From an uncultured Alphaproteobacteria bacterium (GTDB taxonomy: Bacteria; Pseudomonadota; Alphaproteobacteria; RF32; CAG-239), in NCBI GenBank assembly GCA_944390275.1, contig CALXPL010000001.1, forward strand, positions 124,001 through 188,000: a stretch of 64,000 bases of DNA, given 5' to 3'. Position 1 is the stretch's first letter. Each line of letters opens with the position of its first letter. The notes beneath the pieces are model-generated. The model made no database searches. It saw only the letters and a program-made list of their open reading frames with translations, and had not been told where the DNA came from. This document shows positions 63,555-64,000 of the stretch, one piece after another. A program made the translations under genes and the position numbers.

Positions 63555-64000
63555 TTCAAATCCTTGTATCTCTTTATTGTTATCTGCTAGTTCTAGACGA
63601 TGCTCTGCTAAGGCAACATATTCCTTCTCTTTTTCTATCCCGATATAGTGTCTTCCTAACTTTTTAGCAACGACGGATGTTGTTCCAGAGCCTAAGAAAG
63701 GATCAAAGATGACATCTCCTTTATTGCTTGAAGCTAAAATTATTTTTGCTATTAATTTTTCAGGCTTTTGCGTTGGGTGAATCGTATTTTCCGGCATAGA
63801 CCAAAATGGGATAGAAATATCTGTCCATATGTTGGAAGGTGAAGTTAATCGGTATCTTTTTTCTCCACTCTTTTGCCAATCTTTCGGTGTTCCTGTTTCA
63901 TCACGATATGGAGCCAAAACAGGTCTTAGCACTTTTACAGCTTCTAAATTAAATGTATAATCTTTTGATTTTGTAAAAAACCAGATATCTTCCAAGCAAT
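63522..64000 (-). CDS. DNA methyltransferase, N4/N6 type (3' part)
   Basis: The C-terminal 160 residues of an adenine-N6 or cytosine-N4 DNA methyltransferase; the 5' part is beyond the window. It opens in DIWFFTKSKDYTFN, then IWTDISIPFWSMP, HPTQKPEKLIAKIILASS and the SAM-binding motif FDPFLGSGTTSVVAKKLGR, followed by YIGIEKEKEYVALAEHRL. The motif order, with the SAM site last, is that of the beta class. The catalytic D/S-PP-Y is not visible. It lacks a C-terminal extension like that of CcrM, so is probably not the GANTC enzyme. A restriction partner is not in view. Confidence 0.85.
   Translation of the reverse strand, partial: CLEDIWFFTKSKDYTFNLEAVKVLRPVLAPYRDETGTPKDWQKSGEKRYRLTSPSNIWTDISIPFWSMPENTIHPTQKPEKLIAKIILASSNKGDVIFDPFLGSGTTSVVAKKLGRHYIGIEKEKEYVALAEHRLELADNNKEIQGFEDGVFKSRHFE

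Noticed and set aside
63522..64000. CcrM-type cell-cycle methyltransferase
   Set aside because: The protein ends soon after the SAM-binding region and lacks the C-terminal extension usual for CcrM; specificity cannot be read.

Overview
The window is ordinary chromosome from a Gram-negative, very AT-rich bacterium, most likely a reduced-genome, host-associated (probably gut) member of the Alphaproteobacteria. This is inferred from gene order and content: mutM / enoyl-CoA hydratase / rpsT / dnaA / dnaN / recF, ihfB-lapA near accD, gpmI / envC / ctpA / divergent polysaccharide deacetylase / rppH, the lolA-xthA-response regulator block, the YejAB-type peptide importer and cmk-rpsA. Outer-membrane porins, lipoprotein signals and LolA confirm a diderm envelope. 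No insertion sequence, prophage, plasmid gene or CRISPR array is visible. Sigma-70-like promoters with 16-18 bp spacers (TTGACA/TTGCAA plus TATAAT-like boxes) and short U-tract hairpins can be read at many unit boundaries.

Layout: 1-3.2 kb, end of a DapE-like peptidase and four unrecognised genes. 3.2-5 kb, tRNA-Arg(CCT), a WG-repeat lipoprotein and a porin. 5-7.5 kb, rpsA and cmk. 7.6-10 kb, an exported protein, rsmE, an Hpt protein and an RquA-like methyltransferase. 10-20.5 kb, phosphatase, LonB-like protease, TPR protein, a decayed EEP protein, tsaB, a PAS protein without a kinase, a J-domain protein and a decayed UbiB-like protein. 20.5-27.2 kb, the replication and repair block mutM to recF. 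27.3-31.2 kb, accD, lapA, ihfB, rmuC and accA. 31.3-36.3 kb, an unknown membrane protein, yejA, yejB and an unknown gene. 36.3-44 kb, envelope genes. 44-54 kb, polA, gyrB, tsf, rpsB and parE. 54-58.7 kb, small accessory genes, two tRNA-Ala genes and a secreted cysteine-rich operon. 58.7-64 kb, a lipoprotein, tRNA-Arg(ACG), a second porin, a response regulator, xthA, lolA and the end of a DNA methyltransferase.

Functionally the window is dominated by replication and repair (DnaA, DnaN, RecF, PolA, GyrB, ParE, MutM, XthA, RmuC), translation (S1, S2, S20, EF-Ts, RsmE, TsaB, four tRNAs), fatty-acid initiation (AccA, AccD) and envelope upkeep (PBP1, EnvC, CtpA, LolA, porins). A recurring theme is erosion: UbiB-like, EEP, PAS and MutM proteins have lost key residues or domains, yejE/yejF are absent beside yejAB, and trp genes often found between lapA and accD are missing. 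The least explained parts are the cysteine-rich secreted operon at 56.2-58.3 kb, which shares one Cys module three times across two genes, a 44-codon reading frame coupled to a GNAT gene at 55.2 kb, and several lineage-specific membrane or basic proteins. I see no clear new defence or mobile system.
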